Positions 1 to 8,260 of a DNA stretch of 64,000 nucleotides are shown here, in pieces. The notes beneath the pieces were generated by a model that ran no database searches, was not told the origin of the DNA, and was given only the letters and a program-made list of their open reading frames with translations. Position numbers and translations under genes: made by a program. Positions within the stretch are counted from its first letter, which is position 1; the number at the start of each line of letters is the position of its first letter. Source of the stretch: Neobacillus massiliamazoniensis (GTDB lineage: Bacteria > Bacillota > Bacilli > Bacillales > Cytobacillaceae); assembly GCF_001048695.1 (NCBI RefSeq), contig NZ_CVRB01000001.1:1240001-1304000 (forward strand). The letters run 5' to 3'.

Positions 1-2
1 TC

Positions 3-1025
3 GGGGAGTGGGACGGTCAACTTGTTACGGCTTATACAATGGTGAATGACCATGGCATGTCCGTGACGAGCCTTGATTATGGCTGTATCATTACGAGTGT
101 TTTGACACCCGATAAGAATGGGAAGATCGAAAATATTGTCCTTGGCTTTGATACTATTGAGGAATATAGGGAGCATTCACCTTATTTTGGGGCAGTAGTC
201 GGCCGAGTTGCCGGACGGATTAAAAATGCAGAGTTCGAGCTGGACCAGAAGACATATCAGTTAGCCGCAAACGATAATAGCAACCATCTTCACGGCGGTG
301 TTCAAGGATTTGATAAAGTCATTTGGAAAACAGAGATGGTGAAACATGAGGATTGGGTTCGTCTTGAATTTACTTATCTGAGTAAGGATGGGGAAGAAGG
401 GTATCCTGGGAATTTGCAAACGAAGGTCACATACACCCTGACAAATGAAAATGAGTTACAGATTGCATACAGAGGAGAATCTGACAAACGCACCCTTCTC
501 AATGTAACCAATCATTCTTATTTTAATTTAAGCGGTAATGTAAAGAGGGATATTCTCGGTCATCAATTAACATTAAAAAGCAGCAGTTTTGTTGAACTGG
601 GCGATGACCTTATTCCAACTGGACAGATTTTGCCGGTGGAAAATACCCCGTTTGATTTTCAATCAGGCAGAAAGATTAAGGATGGAGCAACATCTGAACA
701 TTCACAAAATATTCTCGTCGGAAATGGATATGATCACCCATTCCTGCTAACGGAGAATAATCGTAATGAAATCATTCTGGTGGACGATGAAAGCGGCCGG
801 ATGCTGACAGTTGAAACGGTTCAGCCTGCCGTCGTTCTTTATACGGCAAATCAATTGGGAGATCACTTTTCGATGAGAGGTGTCCAATCCCGAAACTACC
901 TCGGCCTATGCTTGGAGACCCAAGGAGTACCTGACTCCATCCACCACCCTCACTTTCCGCCAAGCATATTGGAAAAAGGGGAGCTTTATCAATCAACAAC
1001 AAAATATAAGTTTTCGGTAGTTTAA
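3..1025 (+). CDS. galM: Aldose 1-epimerase (mutarotase), 5' end cut by the window
   Basis: Interconverts alpha and beta anomers of galactose or glucose in the cytoplasm, feeding galactokinase in the Leloir pathway. The reading frame is open to the window edge, and residues before the first ATG (position 39) look like family sequence (EWDGQLVTAYT), so the true start lies upstream and ATG39 is internal. Family motifs are visible: GRVAGRI and NHLHGG early, NVTNHSYFNLSG (catalytic His) in the middle, NGYDHPF and the C-terminal Glu in LCLETQGVPD. galM often closes a galKETM operon, so Leloir genes may sit just outside the window; that is inference. A strong terminator follows at 1061-1091. Confidence 0.93.
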   Translation, partial: GEWDGQLVTAYTMVNDHGMSVTSLDYGCIITSVLTPDKNGKIENIVLGFDTIEEYREHSPYFGAVVGRVAGRIKNAEFELDQKTYQLAANDNSNHLHGGVQGFDKVIWKTEMVKHEDWVRLEFTYLSKDGEEGYPGNLQTKVTYTLTNENELQIAYRGESDKRTLLNVTNHSYFNLSGNVKRDILGHQLTLKSSSFVELGDDLIPTGQILPVENTPFDFQSGRKIKDGATSEHSQNILVGNGYDHPFLLTENNRNEIILVDDESGRMLTVETVQPAVVLYTANQLGDHFSMRGVQSRNYLGLCLETQGVPDSIHHPHFPPSILEKGELYQSTTKYKFSVV

Positions 1026-1036
1026 ACGTTCATTTT

Positions 1037-1049
1037 GGTGCCTGACACC
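1037..1049. repeat. REP 13-mer GGTGCCTGACACC
   Basis: Exact copy of the dispersed 13-mer, with inverted GGTG/CACC ends. It lies between galM and its terminator. This is the only copy seen left of 31 kb. Confidence 0.85.
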
Positions 1050-1060
1050 CACAAACGAAA

Positions 1061-1091
1061 ATAGCTTGGCGATGGCCAAGCTATTTTTTTA
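1061..1091 (+). terminator. Rho-independent terminator of galM
   Basis: Perfect 10-bp stem (ATAGCTTGGC with GCCAAGCTAT), 4-base loop and a run of eight T. It also sits downstream of the convergent AraC gene. Confidence 0.9.
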
Positions 1092-1186
1092 TTAAGCGAT
1101 ATTAAAGTATCGATTTTGATTTCGAGAATTATCCAGCTCCATTCTGATTCAGGAGAAATATCAAAACGGAACATGGGTTAAATGAT

Positions 1187-2044
1187 TTACGCTTTCTTTT
1201 CTACTCTTTGATTTTTTTTCGTTTTAGATTTTCGATATTGTGAAGGGGATTGCATCGTGACCCTTTTAAAAGACTGGGAAAAAAATGATTGCGAAGAAAA
1301 ACCCGTATTCGTTGAAATATTGGAGATCGGATAATTCGTTGTTTCTAACAATATTTTACTCTCTCTAATCCGGGTTTGTATCAAGTACTCGATCGGAGAA
1401 ATACCAACCGATTTCTTGAATGAATGGGCCAGATAATATTTATTCATATGACTGGCTTCGGCTAAAATATCTAAATTGATATCTTCGCGAAAATGCTGCT
1501 TAATGTAATTTTTGATGAAAGCAATATCTTTATTGATTTTTTGCGTGGATGTTTTTTCTATGGTGAAGGTCTTTTTTCTCATCATCGTTAACAATAAAAT
1601 TTCAAAAATATTTTGAATAATTAACTCATAATTTTCTTTCTGATTTTGTACTTCCTTAAGGATCAAATCCAGAAAAAAAAGGTATGATCCATGTTCTTGT
1701 TTAAAATTGTAGAAACTTACAAGTGAATTAGGATGATCAGGAGATGAAAAGGATAAACCCTCGATTCCAATTGCTATATATTCAAGCGGGTCCTTGGCAG
1801 TTGATTTTTCGGTATGCTCAACATTTGGATTGATGATAATTAGATCATACTCTTTTACGGATACTTCCTTATTGGCAAAGATAAAGGTTCCGTTGCCTTT
1901 CGTAATAAACAGCAGTTCAGTGAAATGATGTGTATGATTAGTGCTATGCCAATCCTTATCATACTTCGAGCGAGTAACATAAAGAACCCTAACCGGAGGA
2001 TGGTTTCGATTGGTTTGAGGTACTTCATAAATCTCGTTAGACAT
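1187..2044 (-). CDS. AraC family transcriptional regulator with N-terminal cupin domain
   Basis: 285-aa cytoplasmic DNA-binding regulator. The N-terminal half (about residues 15-120) is a cupin-like sugar-sensing domain with HTHHFTELLFI and NPNVEHTEK. The C-terminal 100 residues carry two helix-turn-helix units: LDILAEASHMNKYYLAHSFKK and ISNISTNTGFSSQSFFSQSFKR, with the family signature FKRVTMQSPSQYR. It is transcribed divergently from the ABC-transporter/GH112 operon at 2227, so the natural inference is that it activates that operon in response to the imported disaccharide. The start has GGAGGGG just upstream on the minus strand. Confidence 0.9.
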   Translation of the reverse strand: MSNEIYEVPQTNRNHPPVRVLYVTRSKYDKDWHSTNHTHHFTELLFITKGNGTFIFANKEVSVKEYDLIIINPNVEHTEKSTAKDPLEYIAIGIEGLSFSSPDHPNSLVSFYNFKQEHGSYLFFLDLILKEVQNQKENYELIIQNIFEILLLTMMRKKTFTIEKTSTQKINKDIAFIKNYIKQHFREDINLDILAEASHMNKYYLAHSFKKSVGISPIEYLIQTRIRESKILLETTNYPISNISTNTGFSSQSFFSQSFKRVTMQSPSQYRKSKTKKNQRVEKKA

Positions 2045-2154
2045 ATAAACCCCTCCTTGAAGAAAACCCTTTCATTTAACAGTATTATATGGGTTTTAGT
2101 AGATTTATTCAACGGAAAACAATATATATAAAAAATAGAACAAGATGTTTATTG

Positions 2155-2168
2155 TGAAAGCGTTTTAG
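2155..2168 (+). promoter_or_regulatory. Catabolite-responsive element (cre), candidate CcpA site
   Basis: TGAAAGCGTTTTAG fits the Bacillus cre pattern TGWAARCGYTWWCN except near its last bases. It lies 59 bp before the solute-binding protein gene, in the divergent promoter region shared with the AraC gene. Confidence 0.7.
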
Positions 2169-2226
2169 TATCCTTATACTTTAGCTGTGATAGTAAAAAA
2201 TAGTAATAGAGTAGGGGGATCAAAGA

Positions 2227-3570
2227 ATGAAGAAAAAGTTTTTGATGGCTGGAATGACTGCAGTACTGTCATTTGGTTTGATGGCTTGTTCAAATGGCGA
2301 AAAGACCTCGGGCAACTCGAAAGACAATACAAAATCCGGGGAAAAGACAACACTTCAGGTAGCAGCATTGGAATCTGCCTATGGTAAGGATATGTGGACC
2401 GAGATCGCCAAAGCATATGAAGAGGCTAACCCTAATGTTAAGGTAGAATTAACGGTTGATAAAAACCTTGAAGACGTGATTAGTCCGAACATGAAGGCAG
2501 GCAAATATCCGGATGTAGTTTTATTGGCAAACGGAAGGAAAAAGGCCCTGACCGAAACATTGATTAAAGATAAAGCGATTGAAAATATTACCGATGTATT
2601 TGATAAGAAGGTTTATGGTGAAGATGTTAAGGTTAAAGATAAGTTAATTACTGGTTTTACTGATACACTTGCGACAAATCCTTACAATGATAAAAAGACT
2701 TATTTGGCACCAATGTTCTATAGCCCGACCGGATTATTCTATAATGCGGCATTATTTAAGGAAAAGGGATGGGAAGTGCCAAAGACTTGGGATGAAATGT
2801 GGGCCCTTGGCGACAAAGCGAAGACAGAAGGAATCTCTTTATTCACATATCCTACAACCGGTTATTTTGACGCCTTTATCTACTCGTTATTATTAGAAGC
2901 CGGCGGACCGGATTTTTATAATAAAGCGATGAAATATGGAAATGGCGTTTGGAAGTCTCCAGAAGCAGATAAAGTCTTTGAAACTGTTGCAAAGTTAGCA
3001 AAGTATACTGAACCATCAACAGTTGCTAACGCAAATGATCAAAACTACAAAAAGAATCAGCAATTAATTTTGGACAATAAAGCGCTCTTTATGCCAAATG
3101 GTACATGGGTTGTCGGGGAAATGAAAGATGCCCCTCGGGCTAAAGGCTTTGAATGGGGGATGACTGCTATGCCGGCATTGAAAGCCGGCGGCGATCGTTA
3201 TGCATTTACTTTCTTTGAACAAATGTGGATCCCATCTCAAGCTAAGCATAAAGATGCTGCGAAGGATTTCTTAACATTTGTTTATTCTGATAAGGCAGCG
3301 GATATTTTTGCTAAGTCTGGTGCTGTTCAACCAATTAAAGATATGGCGAACAAGTTAACTGGTGATAACAAATTATTCTATAGCATCTATGACAACGGAG
3401 CAAAAGCAGGAATGGGTGGATTTGCTGCAACAGAACCGGTTGAAGGTGTAAGTATTTCCGATGCGCTGTTCGGGACGATTGATAGTGTTGTTTCCGGCAA
3501 TAAAACCGTTAAAGACTGGCAAGATGCAGTTGAAAAAGCAAGCGATAAATTACGCCCTGCTTTGAAATAA
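2227..3570 (+). CDS. Extracellular solute-binding lipoprotein of carbohydrate ABC transporter 1
   Basis: 447-aa family-1 sugar-binding protein. It has a lipoprotein signal peptide with lipobox LMAC (Cys21) and a Ser/Lys-rich linker, followed by a typical binding-protein fold (FYNAALFKEKGWEVPKTWDEM). It would capture an oligosaccharide at the membrane surface and pass it to the two permeases that follow. Being first in an operon that ends with a GH112 phosphorylase, galacto-N-biose or lacto-N-biose is the most likely ligand (inference). It starts at ATG2227 after GTAGGGGGATC. No ATPase gene accompanies it; Bacillus sugar importers commonly share an MsmX-type ATPase encoded elsewhere. Confidence 0.92.
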   Translation: MKKKFLMAGMTAVLSFGLMACSNGEKTSGNSKDNTKSGEKTTLQVAALESAYGKDMWTEIAKAYEEANPNVKVELTVDKNLEDVISPNMKAGKYPDVVLLANGRKKALTETLIKDKAIENITDVFDKKVYGEDVKVKDKLITGFTDTLATNPYNDKKTYLAPMFYSPTGLFYNAALFKEKGWEVPKTWDEMWALGDKAKTEGISLFTYPTTGYFDAFIYSLLLEAGGPDFYNKAMKYGNGVWKSPEADKVFETVAKLAKYTEPSTVANANDQNYKKNQQLILDNKALFMPNGTWVVGEMKDAPRAKGFEWGMTAMPALKAGGDRYAFTFFEQMWIPSQAKHKDAAKDFLTFVYSDKAADIFAKSGAVQPIKDMANKLTGDNKLFYSIYDNGAKAGMGGFAATEPVEGVSISDALFGTIDSVVSGNKTVKDWQDAVEKASDKLRPALK

Positions 3571-3587
3571 GAATAATTCACAAAAGC

Positions 3588-3618
3588 TATAGCGGTGAGC
3601 GTCAATCTCACCGTTATA
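3588..3618 (+). promoter_or_regulatory. Intercistronic stem-loop after the solute-binding protein gene
   Basis: 12-bp stem with one G-T pair (TATAGCGGTGAG / CTCACCGTTATA) and a 7-base loop, with no T-run. It probably protects the 3' end of the binding-protein mRNA and gives higher expression than the permeases. A similar stem-loop follows the second binding-protein gene. Confidence 0.6.
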
Positions 3619-3639
3619 TTTCATTAAGAGGTGAAGGCA

Positions 3640-4530
3640 GTGAATAAAACAACAGCAAAGAGAATTTTTATATTTGTTTGTACGGCACCCGCACTGGTTT
3701 TGTTAACCATTTTTATGATTGTACCGACAGTCCAAGTATTTCGGATGTCTTTGTATAAATGGGGTGGATTTACAAATAATAAAGTGTTTGTTGGTTTCGA
3801 TAACTTTAGGAAGCTATGGGATGATATGAATTTCATCCGGTCACTGCAAAATAGTATTCTACTAATTGTTCTGGTTACCATTATTACGATGGTGATAGCC
3901 ATATTATTTGCCGCGATATTATCAAGAGAGAATATGAAAGGAAATAGTTTTTTTCGAGTAATCTTTTACATTCCTAATATCTTATCAATTGTAGTTATTG
4001 CTGGTATCTTTTCTGCTGTTTATGATCCTAAGGCAGGTTTGTTAAATAGTTTGCTCGGTTTGGTCCAATTAAAAGGTCTTCAACAGTTATGGCTTGGAAA
4101 TCAACAAATTGCCATCTACAGTATTGGCGGGGCTCTTGTTTGGCAAGCAATTGGTTATTATATGGTTATGTATATGTCTAGTATGGCCAGTATACCAGAA
4201 AGTTTCTATGAAGCTTCTTCATTGGAAGGGGCCGGACGAATTAGACAGTTTTTTAGTATTACATTGCCGTTGATTTGGCAAAACATCCGTACCACTTTAA
4301 CATTCTTTATTATCAGTACGATCAATCTAAGTTTTCTCCTCGTACAGGCAATGACTGGAGGCGGACCGGATGGTTCGACTGAGGTGTTTTTAAGTTACAT
4401 GTATAAACAAGCTTACACCAATTCTTCTTATGGGTACGGTATGGCTATTGGCGTGGTAGTCTTCTTATTCTCATTCGCATTATCAGCTGTTATCAGTTTT
4501 GTCACCAAAAGGGAAGTGCTGGAGTATTAA
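3640..4530 (+). CDS. Carbohydrate ABC transporter permease (MalF/UgpA type)
   Basis: Integral membrane subunit of about six helices, pairing with the next permease to form the sugar channel. The EAA loop that contacts the ATPase is visible (FYEASSLEGAGRIRQFFSIT). The first helix follows the N-terminus directly. Two GTG starts are possible: 3631 lies inside the ribosome binding site AGAGGTGA, so GTG3640 (MNKTTAK) with 5-6 nt spacing is preferred. It lies downstream of the binding protein and 15 nt before the second permease. Confidence 0.9.
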   Translation: MNKTTAKRIFIFVCTAPALVLLTIFMIVPTVQVFRMSLYKWGGFTNNKVFVGFDNFRKLWDDMNFIRSLQNSILLIVLVTIITMVIAILFAAILSRENMKGNSFFRVIFYIPNILSIVVIAGIFSAVYDPKAGLLNSLLGLVQLKGLQQLWLGNQQIAIYSIGGALVWQAIGYYMVMYMSSMASIPESFYEASSLEGAGRIRQFFSITLPLIWQNIRTTLTFFIISTINLSFLLVQAMTGGGPDGSTEVFLSYMYKQAYTNSSYGYGMAIGVVVFLFSFALSAVISFVTKREVLEY

Positions 4531-4545
4531 GGGGGTCCATGAAAT

Positions 4546-5427
4546 ATGAAAGAGCAAAAAAGCATGAGCGCCGAAAAGCTTTATCGTTTATTTGTTTATA
4601 TTGCGTTAATCACATTGGCAATTTCGATCATTATTCCCGTAGGCTGGGTTTTCCTTGCATCTATTAAACAGAACTCGGAGTTTTACGGAAGTCCTTGGAC
4701 CATGCCTAGAGGTTTTTACTTTCAAAACTTCATCGATGCGTTTGAGAAGGCAAACATGGGAACCTACATGTTAAATTCTCTCTTCGTTACTGCCCTGGCT
4801 CTGTTAATTTTGTTGGTGGTTGCCTTGCCGGCAGCCTACGTACTTGCAAGATACACCTTTAGGGGCAGCAAATTAATCAATTTACTTTTTAAAGCCGGAT
4901 TATTTATTAATGTGAACTATATTGTTGTTCCAATTTTTCTTATGCTGTTAGATAGTGACAAGTTCTTAACCGAACAATTTGGAAAAGGATTCTTATTGGA
5001 CAATTTATTCGTACTTGCTGTCGTTTATGCAGCAACAGCGCTGCCGTTTACGATCTATTTGTTATCTAGTTATTTCCAATCGCTTCCGTCAACATATGAA
5101 GAGGCTGCATTAGTGGACGGTGCCGGTTATTTCAAAACCATGATTAGAATCATGATTCCGATGGCACGGCCGAGCATTATTACCATCATTTTATTTAACT
5201 TCCTGGCATTTTGGAATGAATACATCATTGCATTAACTTTGATTCCAGGTCCAAATAAAACTCTGCCTGTAGGATTGATGAACTTAATGGCAGCGCAGAA
5301 ATCAGCCGCGAATTACGGTCAAATGTATGCTGGGATGGTACTTGTCATGCTGCCAACTTTAATTTTATATATTTTGGTTCAAAAGAAAATAACACAAGGG
5401 ATGACTCTTGGTGGATTAAAAGACTAG
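4546..5427 (+). CDS. Carbohydrate ABC transporter permease (MalG/UgpE type)
   Basis: 293-aa membrane subunit with about six helices. The EAA motif (YEEAALVDGAGYFKTMIRI) and the C-terminal helix LILYILVQKKITQGM are typical of the MalG group. It starts at ATG4546 after AAGGGGG; a nearer ATG at 4539 is out of frame. It is the third gene of the operon and would deliver the disaccharide to the phosphorylase encoded next. Confidence 0.92.
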   Translation: MKEQKSMSAEKLYRLFVYIALITLAISIIIPVGWVFLASIKQNSEFYGSPWTMPRGFYFQNFIDAFEKANMGTYMLNSLFVTALALLILLVVALPAAYVLARYTFRGSKLINLLFKAGLFINVNYIVVPIFLMLLDSDKFLTEQFGKGFLLDNLFVLAVVYAATALPFTIYLLSSYFQSLPSTYEEAALVDGAGYFKTMIRIMIPMARPSIITIILFNFLAFWNEYIIALTLIPGPNKTLPVGLMNLMAAQKSAANYGQMYAGMVLVMLPTLILYILVQKKITQGMTLGGLKD

Positions 5428-5464
5428 TAGATTTACACTGTTACCCATATTGGAGGATTTTTAC

Positions 5465-7636
5465 ATGGATAAGAAAAAAGGACATGTTACGCTGCCTAGT
5501 GAAGCGAATTTTCTGAATGAAACGAAGGAATTGATGGAGCGCTGGGGAGCGGATGCCATTCGCGATAGCGACGGCACAAAGCTTGATAATGAAATTAAGC
5601 AGTTAGATGCAAAAATCTATACAACCTACTTTGTTGCTCGCGGACACAATGATTTTGCCGAGAAACATATGGAGGAATGCCAACAACTGTATTTGATGAG
5701 CCAATTCAATACAGCACTCGAGGAAACACTGGAAATTGATTTCATGAAAGGGTATTTTGAGGAACAATTAAAGCCTGATTATATCCATGACCCAAAGAAA
5801 TATTGGGAAGTGATCGATCGAACCACGGGTAAAGTTGTCGATTATCATTTTTGGGAAATTAACCAAGAGCTAAATCGTATCATAATTAATAAAGTAATTC
5901 CATGGCATGAGTACACCGTTTCTTTCTTGGTTTATGCTATTTGGGATCCGACTCAAATGTATAATCATATTACCAACAATTGGGGAGATAAACCGCATGA
6001 CATACCATTTGATGTGCGGCAGCCATATTCCAATGAATATATGAAGAACTTACTAATACAATGGTTGAAAGATAATCCGGAAACGGATGTTGTACGATTT
6101 ACGACGCTCTTCTACCATTTCACACTTGTGTTCAATAACTTAGGAAAAGAGAAGTTTGTCGACTGGTTCGGTTATGGGGCAAGTGTATCAGTAGCCGCTT
6201 TGGAAGCTTTCGAACAAAAGAAAGGCTATCGTTTAAGACCTGAAGACATCGTAGATAAAGGCTATTACAATACATCGTTCCGGGTTCCGTCTAAAGCGTT
6301 TTTGGACTACATGGATTTTGTTCAAAAGTTTGTGGCGAAAGAAGCGAAGAAGCTAGTTGATATTGTGCATGAAAGTGGTAAGGAAGCGATGATGTTCCTT
6401 GGTGATAATTGGATTGGCACCGAACCTTACGGCCAATATTTTGAAGAAATCGGATTAGATGCAGTTGTTGGCAGTGTTGGCGGCGGAGCAACCTTAAGAA
6501 TGATTGCCGACATCCCGCATGTTCGTTACACTGAAGGAAGATTCTTGCCATATTTCTTCCCTGATACATTTTATGAGGGAAACAACCCCGTGATTGAAGC
6601 AAATGAAAACTGGCTGACAGCCCGAAGAGCTATTCTAAGGAACCCTGTAGATCGGATTGGTTATGGCGGTTATTTAAGCCTTGCTTATAAATTTCCGGAG
6701 TTTGTTGACTATATTGAAACGGTCACTGATGAATTTCGTGAAATTTATCACACAATTAAAGGAATCCAACCGTATACAGGCCTTAAAGTTGCCATTTTGA
6801 ACTCATGGGGGAAATTAAGGACTTGGCAAACACATATGGTGGCACATGCCTTGTGGTATAAACAAATATATTCTTATTTAGGTGTATTGGAATCATTAAG
6901 TGGCGCTGCTGTTGAGGTTGAGTTTATCAGTTTCGATGATGTTATTCACCATGGAGTTCCGGAAGATATTGATGTCATGATTAATGCCGGTGATGCCGGA
7001 ACTGCTTTTTCTGGCGGAGAGAACTGGATGAGCGAAGTACTTCTCACTAAAATTAGAGCATGGGTATATAATGGAGGGGGCTTTATCGGGATTGGAGAAC
7101 CGACTGCCTATCATCATGAAGGACGTTATTTTCAATTAGCTCAAGTATTAGGGGTTGATAAAGAACTTGGGTTTAGTTTATCAACTGATAAATACTTTAC
7201 AACTTCTGTCGATCATCATTTTATTTCTGAGGATAGCAAAGAGTTTGATTTTGGAGAAGGAATGAAAAATATTTTCGCATTATCAGATGAGACTGAAATT
7301 ATCGAGTTCTCTAATGGAGAAGTCCACTTGTCCAGCCATGATTTTGGAAAAGGCAGGGGCGTCTATTTAGCGGGTCTTCCATATAGTGCTGAAAATACAC
7401 GCCTGTTAATCCGCGCAATGTATTATGCTGCCCATAAAGAAGATGAGTTTTATAAATGGCATGTCGATAATATCCAATGTGAAGTTCATGCTTACCCGGA
7501 AATTCAGAAAATGGCTATTGTCAATAATTCCATGCAGGAACAGACAACGCTCGTCTACGACGGAATCGGTAACAGAAAAGAAGTAACCTTGGCACCAAGC
7601 GAAATTCGCTGGGAGGTCTACTCGAATGAATCGTAG
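5465..7636 (+). CDS. GH112 1,3-beta-galactosyl-N-acetylhexosamine phosphorylase
   Basis: 723-aa cytoplasmic enzyme of glycoside hydrolase family 112. Family members split galacto-N-biose or lacto-N-biose with phosphate, giving alpha-Gal-1-P and GalNAc or GlcNAc, and so save one ATP. The N-terminal half is the TIM barrel. Asp314 in FLGDNWIGTEPYG corresponds in position to the general acid (Asp313) known in the bifidobacterial enzyme. The middle is a trimerisation/glutamine-amidotransferase-like domain (NGGGFIGIGEP) and the C-terminus a small beta domain. Length matches the family (about 720-750). GGAGG at 5452 selects ATG5465; a TTG at 5450 is upstream of it. A galactosyl-rhamnose phosphorylase is possible in this family, but the GH101 and aga genes argue for galacto-N-biose. 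Confidence 0.93.
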   Translation: MDKKKGHVTLPSEANFLNETKELMERWGADAIRDSDGTKLDNEIKQLDAKIYTTYFVARGHNDFAEKHMEECQQLYLMSQFNTALEETLEIDFMKGYFEEQLKPDYIHDPKKYWEVIDRTTGKVVDYHFWEINQELNRIIINKVIPWHEYTVSFLVYAIWDPTQMYNHITNNWGDKPHDIPFDVRQPYSNEYMKNLLIQWLKDNPETDVVRFTTLFYHFTLVFNNLGKEKFVDWFGYGASVSVAALEAFEQKKGYRLRPEDIVDKGYYNTSFRVPSKAFLDYMDFVQKFVAKEAKKLVDIVHESGKEAMMFLGDNWIGTEPYGQYFEEIGLDAVVGSVGGGATLRMIADIPHVRYTEGRFLPYFFPDTFYEGNNPVIEANENWLTARRAILRNPVDRIGYGGYLSLAYKFPEFVDYIETVTDEFREIYHTIKGIQPYTGLKVAILNSWGKLRTWQTHMVAHALWYKQIYSYLGVLESLSGAAVEVEFISFDDVIHHGVPEDIDVMINAGDAGTAFSGGENWMSEVLLTKIRAWVYNGGGFIGIGEPTAYHHEGRYFQLAQVLGVDKELGFSLSTDKYFTTSVDHHFISEDSKEFDFGEGMKNIFALSDETEIIEFSNGEVHLSSHDFGKGRGVYLAGLPYSAENTRLLIRAMYYAAHKEDEFYKWHVDNIQCEVHAYPEIQKMAIVNNSMQEQTTLVYDGIGNRKEVTLAPSEIRWEVYSNES

Positions 7637-7796
7637 CTCTTTTATGATTGTTATAAAATTGATTGTGTTTATCCTTTGTATTTCTTTAATCATTATGGGG
7701 AAAAACGAAGGGAGCAAAATTAATTTAGCAATTATGTTAATTGGATTAGTGGGACTTCTTTGGTTACTCTATGACTATAACCGGAAGTATATTTAG
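7626..7796 (+). CDS. Small two-helix membrane protein, translationally coupled to GH112
   Basis: 56-aa protein overlapping the last 11 bases of the phosphorylase gene, so probably translated by coupling. Two hydrophobic segments (about residues 6-24 and 34-48) are separated by a short polar stretch GKNEGSK, and it ends DYNRKYI. A strong terminator follows at once, so it is the last gene of the operon. It resembles short uncharacterised membrane proteins that I recall next to such sugar loci (possibly DUF6903), but that name is from memory only. No function can be assigned. Confidence 0.7.
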   Translation: MNRSSFMIVIKLIVFILCISLIIMGKNEGSKINLAIMLIGLVGLLWLLYDYNRKYI

Positions 7797-7803
7797 AAAA
7801 AAG

Positions 7804-7855
7804 AAAGTAAAACTTTATGATGGGTTCGATCCTTTCTATTAAAGTTTTACTTTTT
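7804..7855 (+). terminator. Terminator of the galacto-N-biose uptake operon
   Basis: Perfect 14-bp stem (AAAGTAAAACTTTA / TAAAGTTTTACTTT), 22-base loop and a T-run. It closes the operon 2227-7796. Confidence 0.8.
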
Positions 7856-7930
7856 AAAAGAGACAGCAAGGTCATGGTATGACAAGACTTCAAGCAAAAA
7901 AAGGATTTTAATATTCCATGGAATAACAAG

Positions 7931-7969
7931 AAAAAACCGGGCAGATTATCCATTCTGTCCGGTTTTTTT
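7931..7969 (+). terminator. Second terminator hairpin before the GH101 gene
   Basis: Stem AAAAAACCGGGCAGA / TCTGTCCGGTTTTTTT with one G-T pair. It is T-rich on both sides and so may work in either direction. It separates the uptake operon from the GH101 gene. The rest of 7970-8260 holds the cre site and promoter region; no further gene is seen. Confidence 0.85.
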
Positions 7970-8085
7970 CTATGCTCATTTTACTAAAGGTAAAGATATA
8001 GGTTATAAAAGAAGAATTATTAATGGGTTTGAGTAAAATTCGTGGGAAAGCAATATTTCTAAAATTTTAGACAATATTTCGATTG

Positions 8086-8099
8086 TGTAAGCGCTTTTA
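8086..8099 (+). promoter_or_regulatory. cre site upstream of the GH101 gene
   Basis: TGTAAGCGCTTTTA fits the CcpA consensus core (TGWAANCG). It is 160 bp before the GH101 start, so carbon catabolite control of the secreted enzyme is likely. Confidence 0.7.
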
Positions 8100-8260
8100 A
8101 AAAAGTAGGCTAGAAGTGTCACTTATACTAGTTTTTGGGTGTTATGGGGATAGGAGGGGAATATCGTATATAAAAAGTTAAGTTCCAAAGTCTAAATAAA
8201 ATCTCCCATTCTAGTAGAAGGTACTTTTTTTTACATTTTAGATTCAGAGGAGGAGATCAC

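Noticed and set aside
2187..2896. Small frames overlapping the first binding-protein gene
   Set aside because: Out-of-frame shadows of a conserved lipoprotein gene.
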